Source: Spirosoma oryzicola (lineage in GTDB: Bacteria; Bacteroidota; Bacteroidia; Cytophagales; Spirosomataceae). Taken from it: a DNA stretch of 64,000 nt. Location: the NCBI RefSeq assembly GCF_021233055.1, contig NZ_CP089538.1, positions 4,790,501-4,854,500 of the forward strand, in the 5' to 3' direction. The notes beneath the pieces are model-generated. The model saw only the letters and a list, made by a program, of their open reading frames with translations. It searched no databases and was not told the origin of the DNA. A program made the translations under genes and the position numbers. Below are positions 34,766 to 42,752 of this stretch, piece by piece (position 1 is the first letter of the stretch; every line of letters begins with the position of its first letter).

Positions 34766-34843
34766 GACACGGCTTTGACGGCTAATTTGATTCAGAACCG
34801 CTTAAAAAAGCGATACAATCAGATTAGTTGTCAAAGCCGTGTC
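34766..34843. other. 78-nt structured inverted-repeat element after glgB
   Basis: The outer arms GACACGGCTTTGAC (34766-34779) and its exact complement (34830-34843) enclose a second 10-bp arm pair (34782-34791 with 34818-34827, one wobble) and a small inner hairpin. There is no T run after it, so it is not a standard terminator. Confidence 0.5.
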
Positions 34844-34859
34844 GTATCAGTTCAGGCCC

Positions 34860-34867
34860 TATCTTTG
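34860..34867 (+). promoter_or_regulatory. Candidate -7 box for the barrel-like protein gene
   Basis: TATCTTTG fits TAnnTTTG and lies 25 nt before the start codon. A TTG is present at 34828-34830, farther away than usual. Confidence 0.4.
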
Positions 34868-34892
34868 CCGACTCGTCATCTGATCAGCTTGC

Positions 34893-35663
34893 ATGAAGAA
34901 GTTTATTATAGCGGTATTAACTCTGTTTTCCATTCCTGGTTTTGCCCAGTCACCCGTATCAACTCGTTTGAGTAGTGGTTATGACGTGGGTATGGCTTAC
35001 TCCAAAAACAACTACAATCCGTCATTGGCGTACTACCAAATGATCAACATCGGCGAGCGCAAGCTGTTTTCGCTGGGATGGACATTGAGATTAGGGGCTT
35101 ATTACGGAGATAATCTGAACTATTATACCGCGCCAGCCCGGTTGACACGCGGCAAGACAGGCTTTAATGCGCTATCTGAACCGCTGATTATCAAAAACAT
35201 CGACACGGTCAGGATGGACTATTCGTCAATGACGTCCTTAAACCTGGGAATACGCGCCCAAGTTAATTTGGGAGTTGTTGAGTTGGGAGCCAGCGCGGAG
35301 TTGCTCGGTCTCACTTTGGGCAAGTCCCGGACAGGCCGCTACCGTTCATCGACGGGATATTACAAGCAAACGAATGCAGCCGGAGTTGACTCAACGATTT
35401 ATTTTCGGGTTGCAAACGCGGATCAGAAGACGCGCCCCAGCCGCCTGAATGTCCGGCTGTTAGGTGACAACGATATTGGTACGCTCTCGACGGAAGTGTA
35501 CGCCCGGATTCGCATTAGCCAGCGTCTTTCGGCCAGAGTCGCTTATCAATGGCTTACCACTGAAATCAAGGTAAATAACAGAGACGCCGAAGCCGACAAT
35601 GATCGCTTCCGGAGCCGGGTAGGAATGGTTTATGCAGGTCTTACCTTCCCCATATTTTATTAG
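34893..35663 (+). CDS. Predicted outer-membrane beta-barrel-like protein
   Basis: This 256-residue protein has a signal peptide (MKKFIIAVLTLFSIPGFAQ). The mature part shows alternating polar/hydrophobic strands rich in Tyr, Arg and Gly (LGWTLRLGAYYGDNLNYY, STEVYARIRISQRLSARVAYQW). It ends in Phe-Tyr after FRSRVGMVYAGLTFPIFY, as outer-membrane barrels often do. I do not recognise a named family. It has its own -7 box and downstream hairpin, so it is probably monocistronic. A barrel in the outer membrane is the best inference; the function is unknown. Confidence 0.65.
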   Translation: MKKFIIAVLTLFSIPGFAQSPVSTRLSSGYDVGMAYSKNNYNPSLAYYQMINIGERKLFSLGWTLRLGAYYGDNLNYYTAPARLTRGKTGFNALSEPLIIKNIDTVRMDYSSMTSLNLGIRAQVNLGVVELGASAELLGLTLGKSRTGRYRSSTGYYKQTNAAGVDSTIYFRVANADQKTRPSRLNVRLLGDNDIGTLSTEVYARIRISQRLSARVAYQWLTTEIKVNNRDAEADNDRFRSRVGMVYAGLTFPIFY

Positions 35664-35669
35664 TTTCTT

Positions 35670-35716
35670 CAACCAGCATTACCCAGGAAGTGTATCTTCT
35701 GCGGTAGTGCTGGTTG
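35670..35716 (+). terminator. Hairpin after the barrel-like protein gene
   Basis: A 14-bp stem with one G.U pair (35670-35683 with 35703-35716) has a 19-nt loop. TTTTT follows after an 8-nt gap. Confidence 0.5.
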
Positions 35717-35917
35717 CCATGTTTTTAGGCGCTAGCATGCGATAACAACCGAGCATTTATAGGTTCTTGCTTTGCAATTACGCAAACAAGATTACTTTTT
35801 TCACTACGAATAATCACGTTTAGTAACAGTATTCTTTGACAAAATAAGGCTTTTACCAAACAGATAACCGTGACAACTCCACACGTGGCTTCCTGAGTCA
35901 CTAGATTGTCGGATATT

Positions 35918-35949
35918 TTGCCACATCGTTACAAATTCTGTTATCTTTC
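35918..35949 (+). promoter_or_regulatory. Candidate promoter of the regulator-kinase operon
   Basis: TTG (35918-35920), 21 nt, then TATCTTTC (35942-35949), one mismatch from TAnnTTTG. The start codon follows 39 nt later. Confidence 0.4.
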
Positions 35950-35988
35950 GGTTAAAAAGATTCCTCACCGCTGGTTTGTTATCACGTC

Positions 35989-36396
35989 ATGAAATCGCCT
36001 ATATCCTGCTTCTTAATTGATGACGATGAAGACGATCAGGAAATTTTTTTACTGGCGTTACGAAAATTGGACGCGTCTATCGCCTGCTCTTGTGCCGACA
36101 ATGGCGCCGATGCCCTGCTTCGACTTCGCCAGGACGAAGCGTTTAAGCCTACTTATATTTTTCTGGATTTGAATATGCCGGGCATGAACGGAAAACAATG
36201 CCTGACCGAACTGAAAAAGATTGCGCGTCTCCAGCATACGCCGATCTTTATTTACTCGACCTCATCGGACATGAGAGACCGAGTTGAAGCGGAGAAACTT
36301 GGTGCAGAAGGATTTCTGACCAAGCCCGCCCAGGTTTCAACGTTGATTAATCAGTTGTCGCAACTATTTTTGAACTATCCGAACGGCAGAGCGTAG
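35989..36396 (+). CDS. CheY-like single-domain response regulator
   Basis: This is a 135-residue receiver domain without an output domain. All key residues are present: the acidic pair Asp11/Asp12 (LIDDDEDD), phospho-acceptor Asp60 (YIFLDLNMPGMNG), Ser/Thr90-91 (YSTSSD) and Lys112 (FLTKPAQ). The sequence LNMPGMNGKQCL is typical of the small receivers that accompany phytochrome-like or PAS kinases in Bacteroidota. It lies 6 bp before the histidine kinase gene, so they form an operon and probably a phosphorelay pair. The output partner is unknown. Confidence 0.93.
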   Translation: MKSPISCFLIDDDEDDQEIFLLALRKLDASIACSCADNGADALLRLRQDEAFKPTYIFLDLNMPGMNGKQCLTELKKIARLQHTPIFIYSTSSDMRDRVEAEKLGAEGFLTKPAQVSTLINQLSQLFLNYPNGRA

Positions 36397-36402
36397 TTCA
36401 TC

Positions 36403-39222
36403 ATGGAAACCAATAGTGCAGACCCGCGTCTTTACCCATTCCTCAATCAAAAGGACGAACTTGATCAGTTAATCCGTTCACTGGACTGGTCTGCGAGTCC
36501 ACTGGGCTCAATTGACACCTGGCCACAGAGTTTACAGACCACACTCAGCATCGTTATGGCCTCACCCCTCCCGATGGCTTTGTTGTGGGGTTCTGAGTGC
36601 ATCTGCTTTTACAATGACTCCTTTCGGTCAAGCCTCGATATTGACGGCCATCATGTACAAGCGCTGGGACGTAGTTTGAAAATAGCTTTTCCTGAATGGT
36701 GGCATGCTATTGAACCCCTAGTAAATCAAGCCTTTGGGGGCGAAACAGTCCGGAGTGACGACCAGTTACCCCCTATTTATCGGCAGGAGCACCCGGAAAA
36801 TGTATACTGGACGCTAAATTATAGTCCTGTACTCGATGAGTCGGGTAGGCCGGGCGGTGTGTTGATTACAGGAATAGAAAGCCAGGCGCTTGCTCAGTTG
36901 AAAGAAAGTCAGGCAAAGTTACAGCTTGCTTTACAAGCTAGCGAGCTAGGAATCTGGGTACTTGATCCGTTACAGAAAACGGTTCATATGGATGCCCGTT
37001 GCCAGGAATTGTACGGCTTTTTGAAAAATGAGCAGGTCACTTATTCCGACGTCCTAAACCATATTTACCCGGAAGACCGCCCGCGTGTAGACACGACCGT
37101 TATGCAAACGTTGGCTCCCGGCTCCAATGGTCAGTACGACATCAAGTTTCGAACGCTTGCTCTCGAAGACAACCGATTACGCTGGATACATTGTCAGGGA
37201 AAGGCACACTTTAACGACCAAGGACAGGCGGACCGCTTCGCCGGAACGGCACGAGACATCACGGAACAGGTCGTTACCCAGGAAGAGCAGGAAAATACCG
37301 AGGAGCAGGCAAGACTGGCCGTAAGCAGCGCCGGTGCCGGAACCTTCTTTATTGACCTAGAGCATGACACGGTTGTGTGTTCGCCTACCCTTGCCAAAAT
37401 TTTTACGGGCAATGAACTGACGGGTCTTACGCGGAATATGCTCATCACCTACATTCTGCCGCAGGATCGCCCCAGACGCGACAAAGCCTATGAAGAAGCA
37501 GCTCGTACCGGAAAGCTACGCTATGAAGCCAGAACGACCTGGGACGACGGGAGTATCCATTGGCTACGCGTGATGGGAACCTACCTGAACAATCCTGCGG
37601 GTAAGCCAACTCGTTTTGCGGGTATTGCTCAGGACATCACCGCTGAAGTCGAAGCCAGTCTAGAGCAGCAGCAATTTACTTCGTTGGTAGAAGGCAGCCC
37701 TGAATACATGAGCATCGCCAGTTTGGACGGGCCTATCCTCTACGTAAACCCTTACGGTCTGGAACTGCTGGGTCTAAAAAAAGAGGAGATCTCATCCAAA
37801 AAGCTGAGTGATTTCTTTACGCCCGAAGATTGGGAAATCGTTCTGAACACGCAAATACCCCTTTCTATTTCCCACAAACGTTGGACAGGCGTTCAGCATT
37901 ACCGAAATTTTCAGACAGGCGAGCGTATTCCTTTGGACATTAAACGGTTCGTGATTACCGATCCCGTCACGGGAGAACCTTACGCCCTCGTAGCAACGGG
38001 CCGCGACTTACGCCCTGAGTTAGCAGCCAGAAAAGAACTGGAGGAAAGTGAAGCGGCTCTGCAAAAAGTAAACCAACGACTAGAAATAGCGTTGAATGCG
38101 GGCCACTTAGGTTCTTATGAGCTCGATTTGACAAGCGGAATTATGCAATGTACCCCGCAGTGCAAAGCCAATTTCGGTTTGCCCGTAGCGGCTACGCTTA
38201 ATTTCCCGGATCTACTCCGCATAATCCTCCCCGACGACCGACAACTCGTTCAACGGGCAGTCGATTTGGCAATTGCCGACAAGTCTACCTACAAAGCGGA
38301 ATACCGTGTTGCCTGGCCCGACGGTTCGATTCACTGGATCAGAGCTTCTGGTCAGACAACGTATGACGAAGCGGGGATGCCGCTAACCATGGTTGGCATT
38401 ACAATGGACATTACGGTCCAGCGAATGGCGCAACAAGACCTCGAACGGCAGGTTCAGGAACGAACCCGTGACCTGATTAATACCAACCAGGAACTCGTTC
38501 GGACCAATCACGAGCTAGAGCAATTTGCGTACATCGCCAGCCACGACCTCCAGGAGCCACTTCGCAAGATACAAAGCTTTGCGGGTCTGCTTCCCGACAA
38601 CCGTTATGACGACGAACTCTTTGCGCTCTACCTCGATAAGATAATGAAGTCGGCGCAACGGATGTCGGCGTTGATTAAGGCGGTTCTCAACTATTCTCGT
38701 CTTTCCAAATCCGATGAGCAGTTCGCCAAGACAGACCTTAATCAGATCATCCGGCATGTACTAACGGACTTTGAACTGCTGATTGACGAAAAAAAGGCGG
38801 TTATCCAAATTAAGGAACTACCAGTCATCGAAAGTATTCCCATGCAGTTGCATCAGCTATTCGCGAATCTGATCAGCAATGCATTGAAGTTTGCCCGTGA
38901 GGTACCGGTCATCGACATTGCGTCGCAGTCCGTTCCGGCAAATGAAGTGGAACAACTTGGTTTACAACCCGACGCAACGTACGCTCACCTGACTGTGAAA
39001 GACAACGGAATTGGTTTCGATCAGCAATATGCCGACCGGGTTTTTACGATATTTCAACGGCTCAATAACGCCCGAGATTACAGCGGTACGGGCATTGGTC
39101 TGGCTTTGTGCCGTAAGATTGTCAACAATCACGGGGGTGTTATCTCCGCCGAAAGCGAGCCCGGACAGGGAGCAACCTTTCACATTTATTTGCCCGTAAG
39201 CCAGCCTGCTAAGCCGGTTTAA
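36403..39222 (+). CDS. Soluble multi-PAS sensor histidine kinase
   Basis: This 939-residue kinase has about five PAS domains (roughly 20-160, 170-295, 300-425, 430-550 and 560-690). PAC ends such as FAGTARDITEQ, FAGIAQDITAE and MVGITMDITVQ are visible. The HisKA domain has the phospho-acceptor His714 in SHDLQEPLRKIQSFAG. The ATPase domain shows the N box (LISNALKFA), DNGIGFD and GTGIGLALCRKI. A short coiled coil (QERTRDLINTNQELVRTNHELEQ split across about 685-707) joins PAS to HisKA. No membrane helix is seen, so it senses a cytoplasmic signal. Its likely partner is the single-domain regulator just upstream. Confidence 0.93.
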   Translation: METNSADPRLYPFLNQKDELDQLIRSLDWSASPLGSIDTWPQSLQTTLSIVMASPLPMALLWGSECICFYNDSFRSSLDIDGHHVQALGRSLKIAFPEWWHAIEPLVNQAFGGETVRSDDQLPPIYRQEHPENVYWTLNYSPVLDESGRPGGVLITGIESQALAQLKESQAKLQLALQASELGIWVLDPLQKTVHMDARCQELYGFLKNEQVTYSDVLNHIYPEDRPRVDTTVMQTLAPGSNGQYDIKFRTLALEDNRLRWIHCQGKAHFNDQGQADRFAGTARDITEQVVTQEEQENTEEQARLAVSSAGAGTFFIDLEHDTVVCSPTLAKIFTGNELTGLTRNMLITYILPQDRPRRDKAYEEAARTGKLRYEARTTWDDGSIHWLRVMGTYLNNPAGKPTRFAGIAQDITAEVEASLEQQQFTSLVEGSPEYMSIASLDGPILYVNPYGLELLGLKKEEISSKKLSDFFTPEDWEIVLNTQIPLSISHKRWTGVQHYRNFQTGERIPLDIKRFVITDPVTGEPYALVATGRDLRPELAARKELEESEAALQKVNQRLEIALNAGHLGSYELDLTSGIMQCTPQCKANFGLPVAATLNFPDLLRIILPDDRQLVQRAVDLAIADKSTYKAEYRVAWPDGSIHWIRASGQTTYDEAGMPLTMVGITMDITVQRMAQQDLERQVQERTRDLINTNQELVRTNHELEQFAYIASHDLQEPLRKIQSFAGLLPDNRYDDELFALYLDKIMKSAQRMSALIKAVLNYSRLSKSDEQFAKTDLNQIIRHVLTDFELLIDEKKAVIQIKELPVIESIPMQLHQLFANLISNALKFAREVPVIDIASQSVPANEVEQLGLQPDATYAHLTVKDNGIGFDQQYADRVFTIFQRLNNARDYSGTGIGLALCRKIVNNHGGVISAESEPGQGATFHIYLPVSQPAKPV

Positions 39223-39255
39223 CGCAATGGTTTAGGACCGTGTTGCGTTAAACCG
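39215..39255. terminator. Hairpin spanning the kinase stop codon
   Basis: A perfect 13-bp stem (39215-39227 with 39243-39255) has a 15-nt loop. The left arm includes the TAA stop of the kinase gene. It lies between convergent genes but has no strong T run. Confidence 0.6.
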
Positions 39256-39263
39256 ATCCGTAG

Positions 39264-40226
39264 TTATACCTCCACCGGTTTCAGATCGAAATAGGTTTCA
39301 AAAATCGCAGTACCGATCTCATTCGTACGCGTCTGAAAACTGTCGAGATACTGGTGCAATCCTGCCTTGAAAATATCCGATGTCTCGGTAAATTCAATGT
39401 CGGCCCGGAGCTTGGAGAGCGTTCGTTCGGCCGAATTACCAAAACCGTTCGAAATGGTATTGCCCGCAATTTCGTAGAGCGACAATTCAGCCTGTCGGAT
39501 GCAGTGAGCCACAGCGCGCGGAAACATCTTGTCCAGAATCAGGAATTCGACAATGCTGGACGGTGTCAGCGAACGATACTGCTGGCGGTGCATATTGTAG
39601 GCACTTACTGATTTCAATACCGCAGACCAGATCATCAGATCAAGCGTAGAGCCTACCGCTTCGACTTCGGGCAAAAGCGTAAAGTATTTTACATCCAGAA
39701 AGCGCGAAGTTTTATCGGCCCGTTCCAGAAACCGTCCTAGGCGTCCAAAATGCCAGGCTTCGTTGCGGGTAATCGTCGCATCGATAATGCCGTAAAATAG
39801 CTGCGTATCGTTACGGATGTCCGTAAAAAAATTTTGCGTCTGCACCTCACCCCACTGCTGCTTGGGAGACGTGTCACGCATTTTCAGATAAAACTGGTTC
39901 AGGTGCTCCCACATCTCCTTGGAAATGACCTCGCGGATAGTACGAGCATTTTCGCGAGCGTTGCTCAGGCACGCCACAATCGAGTTGGGATTGCGCTTGT
40001 CGAAGGTCATAAAGTGAATGACATTCTCACGCGTCGGCTGGTCGTAGTGCTTGTCGAACAGGAAGTTATCAGCCGTAGCAATAAGTAGTGGCTCCCATTG
40101 CTGGTTGACGTTGGGCGGCAGGTCGAGCGCCAGGTTGAAGTTTACACTCATAAAACGGGCATAGTTTTCGGCCCGTTCGATATAGCGGTGCATCCAGTAA
40201 ACAGAATTGGCGACGCGGCTCAGCAT
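39264..40226 (-). CDS. Alpha-E domain (DUF403) protein
   Basis: This 320-residue all-alpha protein starts MLSRVANSVYWMHRYIERAENYARF, the defining N-terminus of the alpha-E family. Further signs are REVISKEMWEHLNQFYL, WHFGRLGRFLERADKTSRFLD and the conserved FLILDKMFPRAVAHCI. I place the start at 40226; 13 extra in-frame codons upstream do not fit the family. Alpha-E proteins usually lie beside a circularly permuted ATP-grasp protein and a transglutaminase-like protease, a predicted peptide-modifying system. Neither partner is adjacent here. Its function is unknown. Confidence 0.9.
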   Translation of the reverse strand: MLSRVANSVYWMHRYIERAENYARFMSVNFNLALDLPPNVNQQWEPLLIATADNFLFDKHYDQPTRENVIHFMTFDKRNPNSIVACLSNARENARTIREVISKEMWEHLNQFYLKMRDTSPKQQWGEVQTQNFFTDIRNDTQLFYGIIDATITRNEAWHFGRLGRFLERADKTSRFLDVKYFTLLPEVEAVGSTLDLMIWSAVLKSVSAYNMHRQQYRSLTPSSIVEFLILDKMFPRAVAHCIRQAELSLYEIAGNTISNGFGNSAERTLSKLRADIEFTETSDIFKAGLHQYLDSFQTRTNEIGTAIFETYFDLKPVEV

Positions 40227-40378
40227 AGGTAAAACGTTTGGGTTAGCGTGGCGGGTGACTAACAAAAATAGGACTTCATCACTGTTTTACAAGAAGTACT
40301 TTCCGTCTCTGGCTATTTTCCAAAATAATCATCTAAAAATAAAGTAATTTGCTGCCGATTCTTTTCTTACTTACCATT

Positions 40379-41140
40379 ATGTCTAAATTGTATTTTTTCC
40401 TCCTGTTAAGTGTAGTGTCCGCTACCGCAACGTTAGCCAAAACAAATCCGACCAAACCTAGCTCCAAGTTCTACGAAGTCAGGATTTATTACCCAACACC
40501 GGGCAAGTATGCCGAGATCGTTGATCGTTTCCGGCAGTATACAACCCGAATATTTGAGAAGCACGGTATGGAAAATATCGGTTACTGGACCCCAACCGAT
40601 ACATCCCGCAAAGAACTGATTTACATACTGGCTTATCCCAGCCGTGAAGCGCGCGATGCATCCTGGAAAGCGTTTGGTAGCGACCCGGAGTGGAAAGCCG
40701 TAGTAGCCAAGACCGAAGCGAACGGCAAACTGGTCGATCATGTCGATCAGATCTTCATGACGGAATCGGATTTCTCGCCCAAGATCAAAACGGCCCAAAA
40801 ATCACCCGCCCGTATGTTCGAACTGCGGACGTATACACCAGCACCCGATAAACTGGATGCGCTCCTGACACGCTTCCGCGATCATACAATGAAGCTTTTT
40901 AGCAAGCACGGCATGACGAATATTGGTTACTGGATCACGCAGGAGAAAGACGGTGGTCAGCCTAAACTGCTTTACATCCTGGCCCACCCCAGCGAAACCG
41001 AGGGCAAAGCGCATTTCGATGAGTTCCGCAAAGATCCGACCTGGGTTAAAGCCAAGGGAGAGTCAGAAAAGAACGGCCCATTGACCACAAAAGTCGAATC
41101 GGTCTATATGACACCAACGGATTATTCGCCCATTAAATAG
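40379..41140 (+). CDS. Exported double-NIPSNAP protein
   Basis: This 253-residue protein has a signal peptide (MSKLYFFLLLSVVSATATLA). Two NIPSNAP (dimeric alpha-beta barrel) domains follow: about 25-130 with FYEVRIYYPTPGKYAEIVDRF, and about 140-250 with FELRTYTPAPDKLDALLTRF. Both repeat the segment KHGM.NIGYW and end DQIFMTESDFSP or ESVYMTPTDYSP. Such proteins often bind small molecules, and a single example of a catalytic role is not enough to predict one here. Translation from an upstream TTG would add ten residues in front of the signal peptide. It ends in a strong terminator. Confidence 0.88.
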   Translation: MSKLYFFLLLSVVSATATLAKTNPTKPSSKFYEVRIYYPTPGKYAEIVDRFRQYTTRIFEKHGMENIGYWTPTDTSRKELIYILAYPSREARDASWKAFGSDPEWKAVVAKTEANGKLVDHVDQIFMTESDFSPKIKTAQKSPARMFELRTYTPAPDKLDALLTRFRDHTMKLFSKHGMTNIGYWITQEKDGGQPKLLYILAHPSETEGKAHFDEFRKDPTWVKAKGESEKNGPLTTKVESVYMTPTDYSPIK

Positions 41141-41155
41141 ATTGACAATGATCTG

Positions 41156-41188
41156 AACGGGTTGGCTTAATCAAGTCAACCCGTTTTT
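41156..41188 (+). terminator. Terminator of the NIPSNAP gene
   Basis: A 13-bp stem with one G.U pair (41156-41168 with 41173-41185) has a 4-nt loop and leads into TTTT. Confidence 0.82.
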
Positions 41189-41284
41189 GTTTTGTGCCGG
41201 GCAACAGAACAGCCCCGCTTCCCCACTACATTAGTTCTGGTAACAAAGTCGTAATGAGCAGGTTTTAGGCAAAACGACGACGTT

Positions 41285-42679
41285 ATGAAATCCATTGATA
41301 ACCTGTTTGATTTACTCAACCAGACAACTTCATCACCCGTATCACGGCAACAATTTCTTAAAACGGCTGGCCGTGGCCTGGCGGTTGGTGCCGTAGGTAG
41401 CACTCTGGTCGGATGCGATAAAAAGTCGGAAACGACGGCTTCATCGGCTCCGGCCACGGTTGACACACCCAGCGGTCCGGTGCCCAAATTACCAGCGACA
41501 TCACCACCAGCCGAAGTACCCGCCGATTCTACAAAACCCATTGAACTCGAACAGATAAAAGCCAAAACCGAACAGCAGGAAGGGTCAACGCCAACGCCTT
41601 TAACCGCCGACCAGCGGGTTGGCTACGCAATCGTCGGACTCGGTCACCTGACACTCGACCAGATCCTGCCCGCTTTCGGTGCTGCTAAAAAGTCGAAGGT
41701 CGTTGCGTTAGTGAGTGGTAGCCCCGAAAAAATGAAGAAGGTGGCCGCCCAGTACGGTGTCAAAAAAGAAAGTTGCTACAGCTACGCCGATTACGATAAG
41801 CTCCGTGACAATAAAGAGGTACAGGCCATTTACATTGTGCTTCCCAACGGTATGCACGCGGAATACACCATCCGGGGGGCGCAGGCGGGTAAGCACATTC
41901 TTTGCGAAAAACCAATGGCTAACAGTGCGCAGGAATGTCAGGCAATGATCGATGCCTGCAAGAAAGCGGATCGAAAGCTGATGATTGCCTACCGCATTCA
42001 GTACGAACCCCACCACCGGATTGTGCGCGATATGATTCAGGACGGTCAGTTCGGCAAGGTGAAATCGATCATGGCAAATAATGGGCAAAACTCGGACAAC
42101 CCTGATCACTGGCGGTTCAAGAAAACTCTAGCTGGTGGCGGCTCACTACCCGATGTTGGCTTGTACTGCCTGAACACGATCCGGTATTTGCTGGGTGAAG
42201 AGCCAACCGAAGTTGTGGGTTACATTCACAGCACACCCAACGATCCACGTTTTAAGGAGGTAGAGGAACAGGTCAACTGGCTGATGAAATTTCCGAGTGG
42301 TATACAAACCAGTTGCGCAACCAGTTACGGTCACCACGACGATAAGAACTACAAAGTTTTGGCCGATACAGGATGGATCAAAATGGACCCAGCCTTTCCG
42401 TATACGGGTTTACAGCTCGAAACGAGTCAAGCGCAGGGTAAAGAAAACCAGATTGTTCAGCATAAGATCAGTGATGTAGATCAGTTTGCGACCGAAATGG
42501 ATCACTTTTCAGAATGCGTCCTGGAAAACAAAGTACCATTCACCCCCGGCGAAGAAGGCCTTCAGGACCAAAAAATCATGGAAGCCATTTACCAGTCGGC
42601 GCGGGAAGGTCGCCCGGTTAGGCTAGCTGCTGTTAATAAGAAAGACGCCTTTAGAGGACCTATGCCAAAAGAGTCATAA
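41285..42679 (+). CDS. Lipoprotein-type Gfo/Idh/MocA oxidoreductase
   Basis: This 464-residue protein belongs to the glucose-fructose oxidoreductase family. Residues 20-44 read SRQQFLKTAGRG followed by a hydrophobic run and LVGC (Cys44). This resembles a Tat lipoprotein signal, with Gln in place of the second twin Arg. A Pro/Ala/Thr/Ser-rich linker of about 50 residues follows, then the Rossmann domain (YAIVGLGHLTLDQILPAFG) and the conserved ILCEKPMANS. The C-terminal substrate domain has RIQYEPHHRIVRDMI and GGGSLPDVGLYCLNTIRYL. The cofactor would have to be folded in before export. The sugar or cyclitol substrate is unknown. It probably faces the periplasm on a membrane anchor. Confidence 0.87.
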   Translation: MKSIDNLFDLLNQTTSSPVSRQQFLKTAGRGLAVGAVGSTLVGCDKKSETTASSAPATVDTPSGPVPKLPATSPPAEVPADSTKPIELEQIKAKTEQQEGSTPTPLTADQRVGYAIVGLGHLTLDQILPAFGAAKKSKVVALVSGSPEKMKKVAAQYGVKKESCYSYADYDKLRDNKEVQAIYIVLPNGMHAEYTIRGAQAGKHILCEKPMANSAQECQAMIDACKKADRKLMIAYRIQYEPHHRIVRDMIQDGQFGKVKSIMANNGQNSDNPDHWRFKKTLAGGGSLPDVGLYCLNTIRYLLGEEPTEVVGYIHSTPNDPRFKEVEEQVNWLMKFPSGIQTSCATSYGHHDDKNYKVLADTGWIKMDPAFPYTGLQLETSQAQGKENQIVQHKISDVDQFATEMDHFSECVLENKVPFTPGEEGLQDQKIMEAIYQSAREGRPVRLAAVNKKDAFRGPMPKES

Positions 42680-42692
42680 CGGATAATGCACT

Positions 42693-42734
42693 AGCTGATT
42701 TCGACTAATTTTGAACGATTTTTCGGAATCAGTT
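42693..42734. terminator. Weak hairpin between convergent genes
   Basis: An 11-bp stem with wobbles (42693-42703 with 42724-42734) has T-rich loop sequence. It may end both the oxidoreductase gene and the OmpA-family gene. Confidence 0.35.
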
Positions 42735-42752
42735 GGTGTTTTTGCGCATCTA

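Larger units (their letters stand above)
35664..35988. other. Intergenic region with terminator and promoter, no gene seen
   Basis: It holds the hairpin of the upstream gene at its left end and the candidate promoter of the response regulator-kinase pair at its right. The AT-rich centre (about 35720-35910) has no credible reading frame. Confidence 0.5.
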
